The notes beneath the pieces are model-generated. The model saw only the letters and a list, made by a program, of their open reading frames with translations. It had not been told where the DNA came from and did no database searches. DNA of 64,000 bases. Source: Edaphocola aurantiacus. Lineage in GTDB: Bacteria; Bacteroidota; Bacteroidia; Chitinophagales; Chitinophagaceae. The position numbers and the translations under genes were made by a program. Positions within the stretch are counted from its first letter, which is position 1; every line of letters begins with the position of its first letter. Below are positions 44,899-53,423 of the stretch, one piece after another. The stretch is from the NCBI RefSeq assembly GCF_019797745.1, contig NZ_VOSI01000002.1:124001-188000 (forward strand), written 5' to 3'.

Positions 44899-46724
44899 CG
44901 GATAGTTTTCTGCTTGTAAGAAGTCGTGTCGGTCAATGCACCGATAAAGGCTTCCAGGTCTTTCTTCTCTCGCTCACTTAATCCCAGCGGGTCAGGAGGC
45001 AGGGTCTGATTATCCAGCTCAAATCCTAAACCGGCACCTCCCCCACGATTATAAAAATCGATCACTTCTCTTAAAGTGGCAAACACTCCATTATGCATGT
45101 ATGGTGCCGTAACTGCGGCATTGCGTACACTGGTGGTTTTGAACGAATGCAACTGATGCGGGATTTTATATAAATGATATTTGCCCGAATCCAGGTCCAG
45201 CTTAGCATTCAGGGTATCGGATGTTTGCGGCACGCCTAATATTTCACTCTCCATCTTTTCAAAATAAGGAGGTACCGATCCGTTGAAGGCCGGCATAAAA
45301 TGGCAGGTACCACATTTGGCCTTGCCCATAAATATATTGAAACCACTGATCTCCTGCGCCGTCATCGCCTGGTCATCGCCTCTCATGTAACGATCGAAAG
45401 GACTATTCATCGCCGTCAGCGAGCGCACATAAGCGGCCAGTGCATATTTGATATTGGCAGCGGTTACGGTATTGCTTCCATATGCCTGCTGATAGGATTT
45501 ACGGAAGACCTTATCTTTTGTATACGCCGCAACAATATGCTCAAAGGCTCCTCCCATCTCTGCAGGATTGGCAATCACATCATGCACCTGGTCTTCGAGA
45601 AAAGTAACACGGCTGTCCAGGAATTGTACGGGCTGATAAGCCGCATTCAGCAAGGTAGGTGTATTGCGCAATAACTTACGGTCTCCGGCAATGGTTTCAT
45701 TCAATGCCAGGCCATCAGTGAAGGCCTTGTCTGCCATATGACAGGTGGCACAGCTGCGCTTGCCGGTTGCAGAAAGCCTGTTGTCATTAAACAATTGTCT
45801 GCCCAGATCAATGATTGCAGCGGTCGGTCTCGGTGCACCTGTCGGGGTATAAAAACTCAGATCATAAGCTGCTTCGCTGAACAAATGCGGTGCATTGGCG
45901 GCAATAGCCCTGTTATGTGTCTGCACAAAGGGGATCGCATGATCGACCTGGTACTGGTACATGCTGGCACAAAGCGGATTTACATACTTGGATACAAAAA
46001 CAGCGCGGTCAAATTCATTAAAATCTCCTGTATACTGCTCCAGGTATTGCAGTGTTTTCTGTGCGGACTGATGCATCTGATCAGCCTCGGGGAACATATT
46101 CAGCAATTGCACCGTAGCACGCATGGTAGACCTGGCTTCAGGAATACTATTCAATGCGACCGGCACATCAAAACCACTGATACCCCGGGTGATGAGCCGG
46201 TACAGGTTCAGCTTGATGGCATCCAGTACCGATGAGCGTGTAAGCGACATATTGGCCTGCTGAGCCTTCAAACGGTTAACGGCGAAGATCAGGCCATCGA
46301 CTTCTTTAATTGCAGCTTTGGGCTCCCAATTATCTGAGGCGAATACAACCTCTTCCAGCACCTGGAATCCGGTTGGATAAATAGGTTGTTCCGGTTCGGA
46401 GACTTCTGCCTCTAACAGGTTCGGCCCATTGATCTTTAAAGCGGTTTCGGGGAAGTGGTATTCCACCAGTGATTCTATTCTTTTATAGGTCAGGCGAGAC
46501 TGCAGAAAGGCTTCCTGTACCTGCGCCTGCGGTGCCCTGGTCATAAGCATTTCTCTCAGCAGCCTTACCTGCCCTTGCAGGCTGTCTACCTGTGTACGGA
46601 AATAGGCACTCACCTGTGCAACCGGATCATTTTGTTTTTCTGCACTCAGTAGTGCCGCTGTGATGATCACCGCAGCAATGGCAAAAAGGGTTTTTAGTTT
46701 TATCCAGTGTTTATTCATGTTCAT
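44892..46724 (-). CDS. Di-haem cytochrome c peroxidase with N-terminal helical domain
   Basis: A 610-residue exported protein. A signal anchor lies at about 10-28. Residues about 30-290 are an all-helical domain of unknown role. The C-terminal half is a bacterial di-haem peroxidase with haem motifs CATCH (Cys325, Cys328, His329) and CGTCH (Cys471, Cys474, His475), the loop PTLLNAAYQPVQFLDSR, and a late TAPYMHNGVFATLREVIDFY. The family reduces H2O2 with electrons from cytochrome c in the periplasm, though many Bacteroidota members are only MauG/CcpA-like. It is seven bases after the LRR gene and is the third gene of the PhoX unit. Confidence 0.9.
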   Translation of the reverse strand: MNMNKHWIKLKTLFAIAAVIITAALLSAEKQNDPVAQVSAYFRTQVDSLQGQVRLLREMLMTRAPQAQVQEAFLQSRLTYKRIESLVEYHFPETALKINGPNLLEAEVSEPEQPIYPTGFQVLEEVVFASDNWEPKAAIKEVDGLIFAVNRLKAQQANMSLTRSSVLDAIKLNLYRLITRGISGFDVPVALNSIPEARSTMRATVQLLNMFPEADQMHQSAQKTLQYLEQYTGDFNEFDRAVFVSKYVNPLCASMYQYQVDHAIPFVQTHNRAIAANAPHLFSEAAYDLSFYTPTGAPRPTAAIIDLGRQLFNDNRLSATGKRSCATCHMADKAFTDGLALNETIAGDRKLLRNTPTLLNAAYQPVQFLDSRVTFLEDQVHDVIANPAEMGGAFEHIVAAYTKDKVFRKSYQQAYGSNTVTAANIKYALAAYVRSLTAMNSPFDRYMRGDDQAMTAQEISGFNIFMGKAKCGTCHFMPAFNGSVPPYFEKMESEILGVPQTSDTLNAKLDLDSGKYHLYKIPHQLHSFKTTSVRNAAVTAPYMHNGVFATLREVIDFYNRGGGAGLGFELDNQTLPPDPLGLSEREKKDLEAFIGALTDTTSYKQKTIRL

Positions 46725-46731
46725 TCTGTAC

Positions 46732-47652
46732 TTAAAAAACGATATTCGTATGGGGCAGTGCTTTCTTTAATCGATCGATGGTTTCTTTACTGATCGGGTT
46801 ACCGACCAGGATAATATTGCGCAGGTGTTGCATCCCAAAAAGGCTTTCCGGTAAGGATTGCAGCTGATTGTTACTCAGGTACAGCGACTCCAGTGATTTC
46901 AGTTTGGCCACGGAAGCAGGCAGTGTACGCAGTTGATTGTTGTTGACATTGATAGACTTTAATGCCTTCATCTGATGAATGTTTTCCGGCAATACTTCCA
47001 GCTGGTTATCGCCCAGATCCAGGCTCTTTAATTTATCGAGCCGGGTAAACGATTTAGGCAGGGCCTTCAGTTTATTAAAGGTCAGGTCCAGCTCTTCTAA
47101 TGTACTGAGCTTACCGATCTGCTCCGGAAGGTTCAGTAATCCGTTATGGCTGACTTCCAGCAGGCGTATACTTTTCAGGCTAGTGATCTCTTTCTGCAGG
47201 CTGCTGAAATTATTCCAGGACAGGTCCAGTGTTTTTAATTGCTTCCAGGCTGTAATACTTAAAGGCAGATCTGAAAGGCCGTTATTATCGAGTTGCAGAA
47301 ATTCGATCTGCTTCCAGTTGCCTACGGCTTCCGGTAATTTCTTCAGATGATTATTACTGATGATCATACTTTTCAACCGCAGCAGTGCGCCAACAGACTC
47401 CGGCAGAAAGCGATAGCTGTTCTTTTGCAGGTCCACCGTTTCCAGGTGTACCAGTTGCCCGATCTCCGGGTTCAGGACTTCATCCTTCACAATACGCAGA
47501 GAGAGTATGGTCGCACAATCTTTATATTTCAGTGCTTCGTTTACCGAACGGAAAGTAGATTTTGTGCAGTCAAATGCAGGTTGCTGTGCATGCAAACAAT
47601 AGCCTCCCAGAAGAAAGGCTATTGTTGCACTCAAATAATATTTGAGCTTCAT
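46732..47652 (-). CDS. Exported leucine-rich repeat protein
   Basis: A 306-residue protein with a signal peptide (YYLSATIAFLLGGYCLHAQ). After a short N-terminal part with two Cys it has about ten leucine-rich repeats of 23 residues with the L-x-x-L-x-L-x-x-N-x-L pattern, for example LEELDLTFNKLKALP, LKSLDLGDNQLEVLP and LESLYLSNNQLQSLP. LRR solenoids bind proteins. No anchor or sorting domain is visible at the C-terminus. It is encoded 20 bases after the PhoX-like gene and 7 before the peroxidase gene, so one transcript is likely. Confidence 0.9.
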   Translation of the reverse strand: MKLKYYLSATIAFLLGGYCLHAQQPAFDCTKSTFRSVNEALKYKDCATILSLRIVKDEVLNPEIGQLVHLETVDLQKNSYRFLPESVGALLRLKSMIISNNHLKKLPEAVGNWKQIEFLQLDNNGLSDLPLSITAWKQLKTLDLSWNNFSSLQKEITSLKSIRLLEVSHNGLLNLPEQIGKLSTLEELDLTFNKLKALPKSFTRLDKLKSLDLGDNQLEVLPENIHQMKALKSINVNNNQLRTLPASVAKLKSLESLYLSNNQLQSLPESLFGMQHLRNIILVGNPISKETIDRLKKALPHTNIVF

Positions 47653-47672
47653 TATGGTATTCGTTGAGGTTA

Positions 47673-49874
47673 TTATTGCTTGATAATTTTGGTATGTAAG
47701 GTCTGACCATTGATATGGATTGCTGTGGTGTATACACCTGCAGGTAATTGCTGCATATCAATTTCAAATTCATTTTTACCGGAAGTGATCTTACGATCCT
47801 GCTTCAGTACTACCGCACCGGTTACATTGTACAGTTCGATGGTTGCTGCTGCAGTGATCTTGCTGTTCATTACCACCGTTACTTTCTGTGTAGTCGGATT
47901 AGGATACAGTGAGGTCAGGCTTGCATGATCTATAACTTTTACAGATGTAGTCGTATCTTCTTCCTGGATCGCATCTGGTCCCAGGAATTCTTTACGGGCA
48001 ATAACGATTGCAGATTCTTTATTGAATTTAACCAGGGCACCGGTTGCATCACGCATCTCTGTTGCATTGGTAGCATCAGGGTGCTGCATTGATACGAACA
48101 TATAACGGTTATCCGGAGATAAAGTCATACCGGTAGGCTCACAACCTGCTGGTGTTACCGCAAACAGTTTTACCGCAGGATTAGTTTGTGTGTGACATGG
48201 TGGTACCATCCAGATGTGGTTACGGCCACCATCCTGGATTACATACAGGTTACCTTCGTTATCGAATGTCAGGTTATCTACACCACCATCCCATTGCTCT
48301 TGTACAATGCCATCAGCAGTTTCGATGTTATAGATCGTTGCACTGTTACCTACAAATACTTCCGTATGACTTACGGTGCTGCCGTTATCTGCAAAGCGGT
48401 ATACACGGCTGGTTGCTTTTGAAGTGAAATAGATTTTATGATCCAGCGGACTGATCTCTACATCCTCAACACTGTTGAAGTTTGTAGCGCCTACAGCAGA
48501 TGCATAGGTTCTTACATTATTACAATCTTCCGGAGTGTAGTTAGGGATACCAATCCAGTCACCAGTTGTAGCAGAACCGATAGGTCCGTCCAGTTTTAAT
48601 ACGAACAGATCACCTGAGCTCATATCGCCTGCAGTGTGTGCTACATATTTCCAGATATAACCGTAAGAGCTTTCATCAGCACCTTCGTACACTGTTTTCT
48701 TATCAGGTGCTACCACACAGTTTTCGTGGCTCATGCGACCCATACCCCAGATCTTATCCGGTGTACCGTCGTTATCATAATCTTTGATTGTGTGTGTAGC
48801 CGGGTCGATCTCAACCATCCAGCCGATATCCTGGTAACCATCGTTATTCACATCAGCAGTCGGTAATGTTTCTTCTGAAGTAATGATGGTGTTCCAAGGT
48901 GTTACCGTACCGGAACAGTTACGGCCTGTACCGCCGATACCACCGAAGTCTACCGGAGCATTATTGGTAATAACCCAGGTATCTGTAGTATCGTTGAAGT
49001 TAATGTTCAGCATAGATACACCTGCAGTAGGCCATGAACCCAACTCGTGGTTGATAGACAGGTAACCTTTTCTGCTGCTGTTATTGATCGGCACATAACC
49101 GGTAAAGTCAAACAGACCTTTGGTTACACCATCAGCAGCATTGGTGTATGCATCGCCTTCCTGTAATAACATCTGGAAGGTATGTGTAGCAGGAATTCTC
49201 AGAGAATCAGGCTGTGTGCTTGGCATTACAGACACGAAACGAGAGATGTGCAAAGAGTCCAGATTCTGATCGCAAACAACCGGTGGTACTGGTTCTACCA
49301 GTTCCAGTTGCAGGGCGAAAGAAAGATCAGAACTGCTCAGATCACACTGGTGTACTTCTACAGCGAATGTATTGGTACCCACCTGTAATGCTGAGGCCGG
49401 AATTACGTGAATACGGAAATCGTTTTCTGTAGCGGTGTTGCTGCTTGCAAATGTTGTATAAGTAGAAGTAGCCGGCATATTATCACGGATGATCTCCTGA
49501 CCATTCAGGAATACTACGGCACCATCATCTCTTCTTAATTTGATCACTACATCCTGGTTAGCTGTAGGTAAAGCAGCCAGGTTGAATTGTGCTCTGAAAT
49601 AGGTAGTTGTGTATTTGGTTGCGGAATTCGGACCAAAGCTTACTATTGTAGCTTCATCACCATCACCATAACCCAGTTCTGCGTTACCAGAAGCCCAGGC
49701 AGCATCGGCAAAGCTCGCTGCCGTCCATGCTGTACCCTGATCGGTACCATTGTCCAGGTATTTCCAGCTGCTCTGTGCAGGGAATAATACCGTTGTTAAC
49801 TGTTGTGCATTAGCCTCCATCATCCCCAATCCTAACAGCGCCGCGCAACCTAAAAGTGTAAATTTCCGTTTCAT
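47673..49874 (-). CDS. PhoX-like (DUF839) secreted protein with T9SS sorting domain
   Basis: A 733-residue protein starting with the ATG at 49,874 (signal peptide KFTLLGCAALLGLGMMEANA). Residues about 25-190 are a jelly-roll-like domain (LRRDDGAVVFLNGQEI). Residues about 225-640 match PhoX/DUF839 alkaline phosphatase-like proteins: GYLSINHELGSWPT, MGRMSHENCVVAPDKKTVYE, VEDVEISPLDHKIYFTSK, and GCEPTGMTLSPDNRYMFVS. The last 75 residues are a type A T9SS sorting domain (LYPNPTTQKVTVVM, LPAGVYTTAI and closing TKIIKQ). It should be secreted and surface-anchored, and could release phosphate. An 11-bp repeat array resembling a Pho box lies upstream. Confidence 0.9.
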   Translation of the reverse strand: MKRKFTLLGCAALLGLGMMEANAQQLTTVLFPAQSSWKYLDNGTDQGTAWTAASFADAAWASGNAELGYGDGDEATIVSFGPNSATKYTTTYFRAQFNLAALPTANQDVVIKLRRDDGAVVFLNGQEIIRDNMPATSTYTTFASSNTATENDFRIHVIPASALQVGTNTFAVEVHQCDLSSSDLSFALQLELVEPVPPVVCDQNLDSLHISRFVSVMPSTQPDSLRIPATHTFQMLLQEGDAYTNAADGVTKGLFDFTGYVPINNSSRKGYLSINHELGSWPTAGVSMLNINFNDTTDTWVITNNAPVDFGGIGGTGRNCSGTVTPWNTIITSEETLPTADVNNDGYQDIGWMVEIDPATHTIKDYDNDGTPDKIWGMGRMSHENCVVAPDKKTVYEGADESSYGYIWKYVAHTAGDMSSGDLFVLKLDGPIGSATTGDWIGIPNYTPEDCNNVRTYASAVGATNFNSVEDVEISPLDHKIYFTSKATSRVYRFADNGSTVSHTEVFVGNSATIYNIETADGIVQEQWDGGVDNLTFDNEGNLYVIQDGGRNHIWMVPPCHTQTNPAVKLFAVTPAGCEPTGMTLSPDNRYMFVSMQHPDATNATEMRDATGALVKFNKESAIVIARKEFLGPDAIQEEDTTTSVKVIDHASLTSLYPNPTTQKVTVVMNSKITAAATIELYNVTGAVVLKQDRKITSGKNEFEIDMQQLPAGVYTTAIHINGQTLHTKIIKQ

Positions 49875-49897
49875 AATCAATTGTCAAATTTTGCTGA

Positions 49898-49905
49898 CAA
49901 AGTTC
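49898..49905 (-). promoter_or_regulatory. Weak -7 element of the PhoX unit
   Basis: GAACTTTG on the minus strand, one mismatch from TAnnTTTG, predicting a start near 49,892. No TTTG is found at the -33 position, where the 11-bp repeats lie instead, as expected for an activator-dependent promoter. Confidence 0.4.
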
Positions 49906-49916
49906 CACTGACAGTG

Positions 49917-49949
49917 TTACAGAAAGATTACTGAAAGGTTACCGAAAGA
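49917..49949 (-). promoter_or_regulatory. Three 11-bp direct repeats, candidate Pho box
   Basis: On the plus strand TTACAGAAAGA, TTACTGAAAGG and TTACCGAAAGA follow each other without gaps at 49,917, 49,928 and 49,939, and a further TTA continues the phase. The consensus TTAC-n-GAAAG-r differs in only two positions. An 11-bp period is what PhoB-type dimers contact. The array spans about -25 to -57 from the predicted start and lies in front of a phosphatase-like gene. Confidence 0.6.
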
Positions 49950-49985
49950 TTATGCCAGGGTAAAGATTATGTAAACACGGTTGAC

Positions 49986-50027
49986 ATAAAAAAATATCCG
50001 ACTGTGCCCAGCCGGATATTTTTTTAT
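49986..50027 (-). terminator. Terminator after the PolX-like gene
   Basis: A perfect 15-bp inverted repeat (49,986-50,000 and 50,013-50,027), core AATATCCG/CGGATATT, with a 12-base loop and a run of seven T in the direction of the PolX-like gene. It lies 177 bases past that gene's stop, so the transcript has a long 3' end. Confidence 0.7.
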
Positions 50028-50204
50028 ATAAATGTAACTGAATGTCCGCTTAAAGGAAACAAAGACTAGCATTATGATTGATGTAGCCTACTTTATACCT
50101 TTTGTTTTGATGCAAAAGGTAGCGCTAAAAATCAATGTGTCGGTGATTTTATTACCGCCGGATTATATAAGGCCATCTTGAGCGATCTTTATGGTGCGGA
50201 GCGC

Positions 50205-51872
50205 TTATTGTTTGTACGTTGCAATAAACTGTTCCATTTCTGCCAGAGAAAAAGAGCTGAGGTTCTGCGCTGCAGTCAGGCCTCCTTTCTGCGCGGCCAT
50301 TACCCCATACTTTACCAGGTCCATACCGTCAATGCTATGTGCATCAGGGTTGATGGATAATAGTACTCCTTTTGAAAGTGCATATTCGATCCAGGTCCAG
50401 TCAAGATCCAGGCGACGCGGATGTGCGTTGATCTCCAGCACTACCTTATGCTCCGCACAGGCATCGATCAGGGTTTTATGATCGACAGGATATCCGTTGC
50501 GAGACAGCAACAGGCGGCCTGTCGGGTGACCCAGAATACGCGTTGCAGGGTTTTGAATAGCTGTCAGCAGACGATGCATGGCCTTCTCTTCCGTCATCTT
50601 CAGATTGCTGTGTACCGATCCGATGACCAGGTCAAAGGTGCTCAGTACCTCATCTGTATAATCCAGTTGTCCGTCATTGAGGATGTCGGCTTCTATACTT
50701 TTGAAAATTTTAAATGGTGCCAGCTGTACGTTCAGTTTATCGATCTCTTCATGCTGTAAGCGGATGCGCTCAGGTGTCAGCCCATTCGCATAAAATGCAG
50801 CCTGAGAGTGATCACTGATCACCAGGTATTCATAACCTTTTGCTTTTGCGGCCTCGGCCATCTGCTTCAGAGAATGCTGCCCATCGCTATAGGTAGAGTG
50901 ACTGTGTATGATCCCTGTAATATCGGAAGGCATGATCAACTCCGGCAGATTATTTGCTGCAGCCTGTGTTAGAACAGCTGCGTTATTTCTCATGGCAGGA
51001 TGTACATAGGCCAGTTTATTAGCGGTAAAAATATCCTGCTCGCTATTGATGTTTTCCCGCAGCTGATACTGTGCGGCAAAAGCCTCCAGGAATTCCGGCT
51101 CCCCACTTCCGGCAAACAATTGTTTATAAAATGCAGTTGCATCCGGTACCAGTACAAAAGTAATAGGTGGCAATCCGGCAAGTACGATTACCAGGCTTTC
51201 TGTATCCTGTGCTTCAGCAAGCTCGTACTCCATTCCTACAAATGCCGTCAGGATCTGTTCACGGTTGAGCGTAGTCACCATATCCAGTTGCGACAGTGTC
51301 GGCATCTGGCGGCGAAATGCGCCTGCCGGACTGATCAGTGCATCGGGATATGATTGCTGTAAACGGTCTGTGATCTGAGCCAGTACAGCATCCGCTGCGG
51401 CATACAGACAGAAACCGGAATTGGAACGCATAAACGCAATGCTGTCCAGTATGGCCTGCTGCGTTTTGGCACCAAACCCTTTAATAGTCGTGAGCCTGTT
51501 TTCCTGGCAGGCATACTCCAGCTCGCCAATGCTTTCAAGGCCCAGCTCTTTCCATAAAAGGCTGATCTTTTTAGGTCCGATTCCTTTTATAGATAACATA
51601 TCTATTACTCCGGGAGGAGTCTTCTGTACATAATCTTCCAGGATACCCAGCTTACCTGTAGTATCCAGTTCATGAATCTTGGCCGCCAGTGATGCTCCTA
51701 TAGCCGGTAAGGCCTTAAGGGCATCGGTAGACAAACCGGAAAGCTGCTCCGGTAATTTCTCTACGCGAAATGCCGCTGAGGCATATGATTTTGCTTTGAA
51801 GCTATCTTCGTTATGGATATCCATGAGCTTGGCCAGCAGCTCAAAATGGTCGGCAATTTCATGATTTGTCAT
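50205..51872 (-). CDS. polX: PolX-family protein with degenerate polymerase site and PHP domain
   Basis: A 555-residue protein; I chose the ATG at 51,872, which begins at the usual N-terminus (TNHEIADHFELLAKLMDI). It has a helical 8-kDa domain with helix-hairpin-helix units (IKGIGPKKISLLWKELGL, IKGFGAKTQQAILDSI), a pol-beta-type palm and a C-terminal PHP domain (HSHSTYSDG, ISDHSQ, EADIL, SVHS, INAHP, NPDAHS). In normal PolX the palm has a G-x-x-RR segment and then D-x-D. Here GAFRR is kept, but the acidic motif reads SQLDM, so one aspartate is lost, and the third-aspartate strand reads ITFVLV. The PHP nuclease site looks complete, so the protein may act only as a nuclease. Confidence 0.9.
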   Translation of the reverse strand: MTNHEIADHFELLAKLMDIHNEDSFKAKSYASAAFRVEKLPEQLSGLSTDALKALPAIGASLAAKIHELDTTGKLGILEDYVQKTPPGVIDMLSIKGIGPKKISLLWKELGLESIGELEYACQENRLTTIKGFGAKTQQAILDSIAFMRSNSGFCLYAAADAVLAQITDRLQQSYPDALISPAGAFRRQMPTLSQLDMVTTLNREQILTAFVGMEYELAEAQDTESLVIVLAGLPPITFVLVPDATAFYKQLFAGSGEPEFLEAFAAQYQLRENINSEQDIFTANKLAYVHPAMRNNAAVLTQAAANNLPELIMPSDITGIIHSHSTYSDGQHSLKQMAEAAKAKGYEYLVISDHSQAAFYANGLTPERIRLQHEEIDKLNVQLAPFKIFKSIEADILNDGQLDYTDEVLSTFDLVIGSVHSNLKMTEEKAMHRLLTAIQNPATRILGHPTGRLLLSRNGYPVDHKTLIDACAEHKVVLEINAHPRRLDLDWTWIEYALSKGVLLSINPDAHSIDGMDLVKYGVMAAQKGGLTAAQNLSSFSLAEMEQFIATYKQ

Positions 51873-51876
51873 AGCA

Positions 51877-51884
51877 CAAATATA
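51877..51884 (-). promoter_or_regulatory. -7 element very close to the PolX start
   Basis: TATATTTG on the minus strand lies only four bases before the ATG at 51,872. If used, transcription would start at or next to the ATG, giving a leaderless message, and it would rule out the upstream TTG start at 51,899. Confidence 0.35.
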
Positions 51885-52007
51885 TTGTGAAAATGCCAAT
51901 CAGACATAAGCATTAATATCTGTCTGGCTCCGGCAATACCTGTTAAGCTTTGCCTGGTTTAGGAAAACATTAGCTTAACCAATCATTTACAAATTATCAT
52001 TATATAC

Positions 52008-52015
52008 TATATTTG
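52008..52015 (+). promoter_or_regulatory. -7 element for the sugar dehydrogenase gene
   Basis: TATATTTG, a full match, 35 bases before the ATG at 52,051. A TTTA rather than TTTG lies 18 bases upstream. Confidence 0.45.
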
Positions 52016-52050
52016 AAACAACTTACCCATTTACCTCTAAAAAATATGCT

Positions 52051-53289
52051 ATGAACTTAAGATCTATTGTACTCCTTTCTGCCATTGCTATAGGGAGTAC
52101 ACAATGCAAAAAAGGAAATGGAGGCGGTACTGAGCAACCGGGTAATGACACGGTAAGCCGTTTTGCGCCTGTTGAAACCGCTCCTCCGAATACGAATTAC
52201 CCTTCGGCATTTGAGGGCCAGACCCGCATTTACGGGATCAAAACATTCACACCACTTAAGGTTGAGGTGCTCACATCCTCACTCAGCAATCCCTGGGGCA
52301 TAGAAGTATTGCCGGACGGTCGTTTCCTCATTACGCAGAAAGCGGGCACACTAGCTATTGTCAGTGCTACCGGTACTATTGAAAACACGATACCGGTGAG
52401 TCCTGCTGTAGCCAATGCCGGACAGGGCGGTCTGCTGGATGTGGCATTAGATCCGAACTTCAGCCAGAACAGGATGATATACTGGTCATTTTCCCAACCG
52501 GTAAGTGGTGGTAACCTGACGGCCATTGCTAAAGGTAAGCTGGCTACGGACTGGAACAGTATTGAGAATGCATCTGTCATCTTCCAGGCTACTCCATCTT
52601 ATAATGGTAGCTTACACTTTGGAGGCCGTATGCTTTTCGACAACCAGGGCAATCTGTTGCTGGGTACCGGTGAGCGTTCTGACCTGGTAACCCGTCCGCA
52701 AGCTCAGGAGCTGAATAGCCACCTGGGTAAGATCCTCCGGATCAAAACAGACGGTACTCCGGCTACAGGTAATCCTTTCCTGAATACCAGTGGTGCTATG
52801 AAAGCAATTTATTCCTACGGTCACCGCAATGTGCAGGGACTGGCCATGGACAGGGTTAATAATGTTTTATGGGCCGCAGAATTTGGCCCTTTGGGTGGTG
52901 ATGAAGTGAATATTGTGGAGGCCGGTAAAAACTACGGATGGCCGGTTATCACTTATGGAAAAGAGTATAGCGGTGCCACTATCGGTAGCGGCATCACACA
53001 GCAGAATGGCATGGAGCAACCACGCTATTACTGGGATCCTGTGGTATCGCCCAGTGGTATGATCTTCTACACATCTAGCCAGATCCCGGAATGGCAGAAT
53101 AACCTGCTGATCGGGGCTCTAAGCGGTACACATATTGTGCGCCTGAGAATCCTGAATAATAAGATTGCAGGTGAAGAGCGCCTGCTGCAAAGTGAAGGTC
53201 AGCGTTTCCGCGACCTGGCCCAGGATAATATGGGTAATGTATATGCGGTAACTGATCAGGGCAGGCTGTATAAGATCTCTAAATTATAA
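52051..53289 (+). CDS. PQQ-dependent sugar dehydrogenase-like lipoprotein
   Basis: A 412-residue lipoprotein (signal peptide SIVLLSAIAIGSTQC with Cys19). The mature part is a six-bladed propeller of the soluble glucose/sorbosone dehydrogenase type. Landmarks are LSNPWGIEVLPDGRFLITQK, GQGGLLDVALDPNF, LHFGGRMLFDNQGNLLLGTG, YSYGHRNVQGLAMD, LWAAEFGPLGGDEVN and KNYGWPVITYGKEY. The conserved histidine of the active site would be in SLHFGG. These enzymes oxidise aldoses using PQQ and pass electrons to the respiratory chain. No PQQ biosynthesis genes are in view. Confidence 0.92.
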   Translation: MNLRSIVLLSAIAIGSTQCKKGNGGGTEQPGNDTVSRFAPVETAPPNTNYPSAFEGQTRIYGIKTFTPLKVEVLTSSLSNPWGIEVLPDGRFLITQKAGTLAIVSATGTIENTIPVSPAVANAGQGGLLDVALDPNFSQNRMIYWSFSQPVSGGNLTAIAKGKLATDWNSIENASVIFQATPSYNGSLHFGGRMLFDNQGNLLLGTGERSDLVTRPQAQELNSHLGKILRIKTDGTPATGNPFLNTSGAMKAIYSYGHRNVQGLAMDRVNNVLWAAEFGPLGGDEVNIVEAGKNYGWPVITYGKEYSGATIGSGITQQNGMEQPRYYWDPVVSPSGMIFYTSSQIPEWQNNLLIGALSGTHIVRLRILNNKIAGEERLLQSEGQRFRDLAQDNMGNVYAVTDQGRLYKISKL

Positions 53290-53383
53290 AAGCTATATTC
53301 AGTACCAAACAATAGGAGATACCTCCCTGTGGTTGGCATGACGAAAGTATCAGTACAGATAACAAAGACATAAAAAACAACTG

Positions 53384-53423
53384 AATATACAGGCCGGTGA
53401 TGACACCGGCCTGTATATTTTTA
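53384..53423. terminator. Bidirectional terminator
   Basis: A perfect 16-bp inverted repeat (53,384-53,399 and 53,404-53,419), core ACAGGCCGGTG/CACCGGCCTGT, 4-base loop. It separates the converging sugar dehydrogenase and exonuclease genes, and the exonuclease stop follows at once. Confidence 0.85.

Larger units (their letters stand above)
49875..50204. other. Intergenic region upstream of the PhoX-like gene (330 bp)
   Basis: From left to right on the plus strand it holds the weak -7 element and the 11-bp repeats of the PhoX unit, the terminator of the PolX-like gene (49,986-50,027), and a small perfect hairpin of unknown role at 50,096-50,121 (TACCTTTTG and CAAAAGGTA around eight bases). 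I see no coding sequence in it. Confidence 0.6.
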
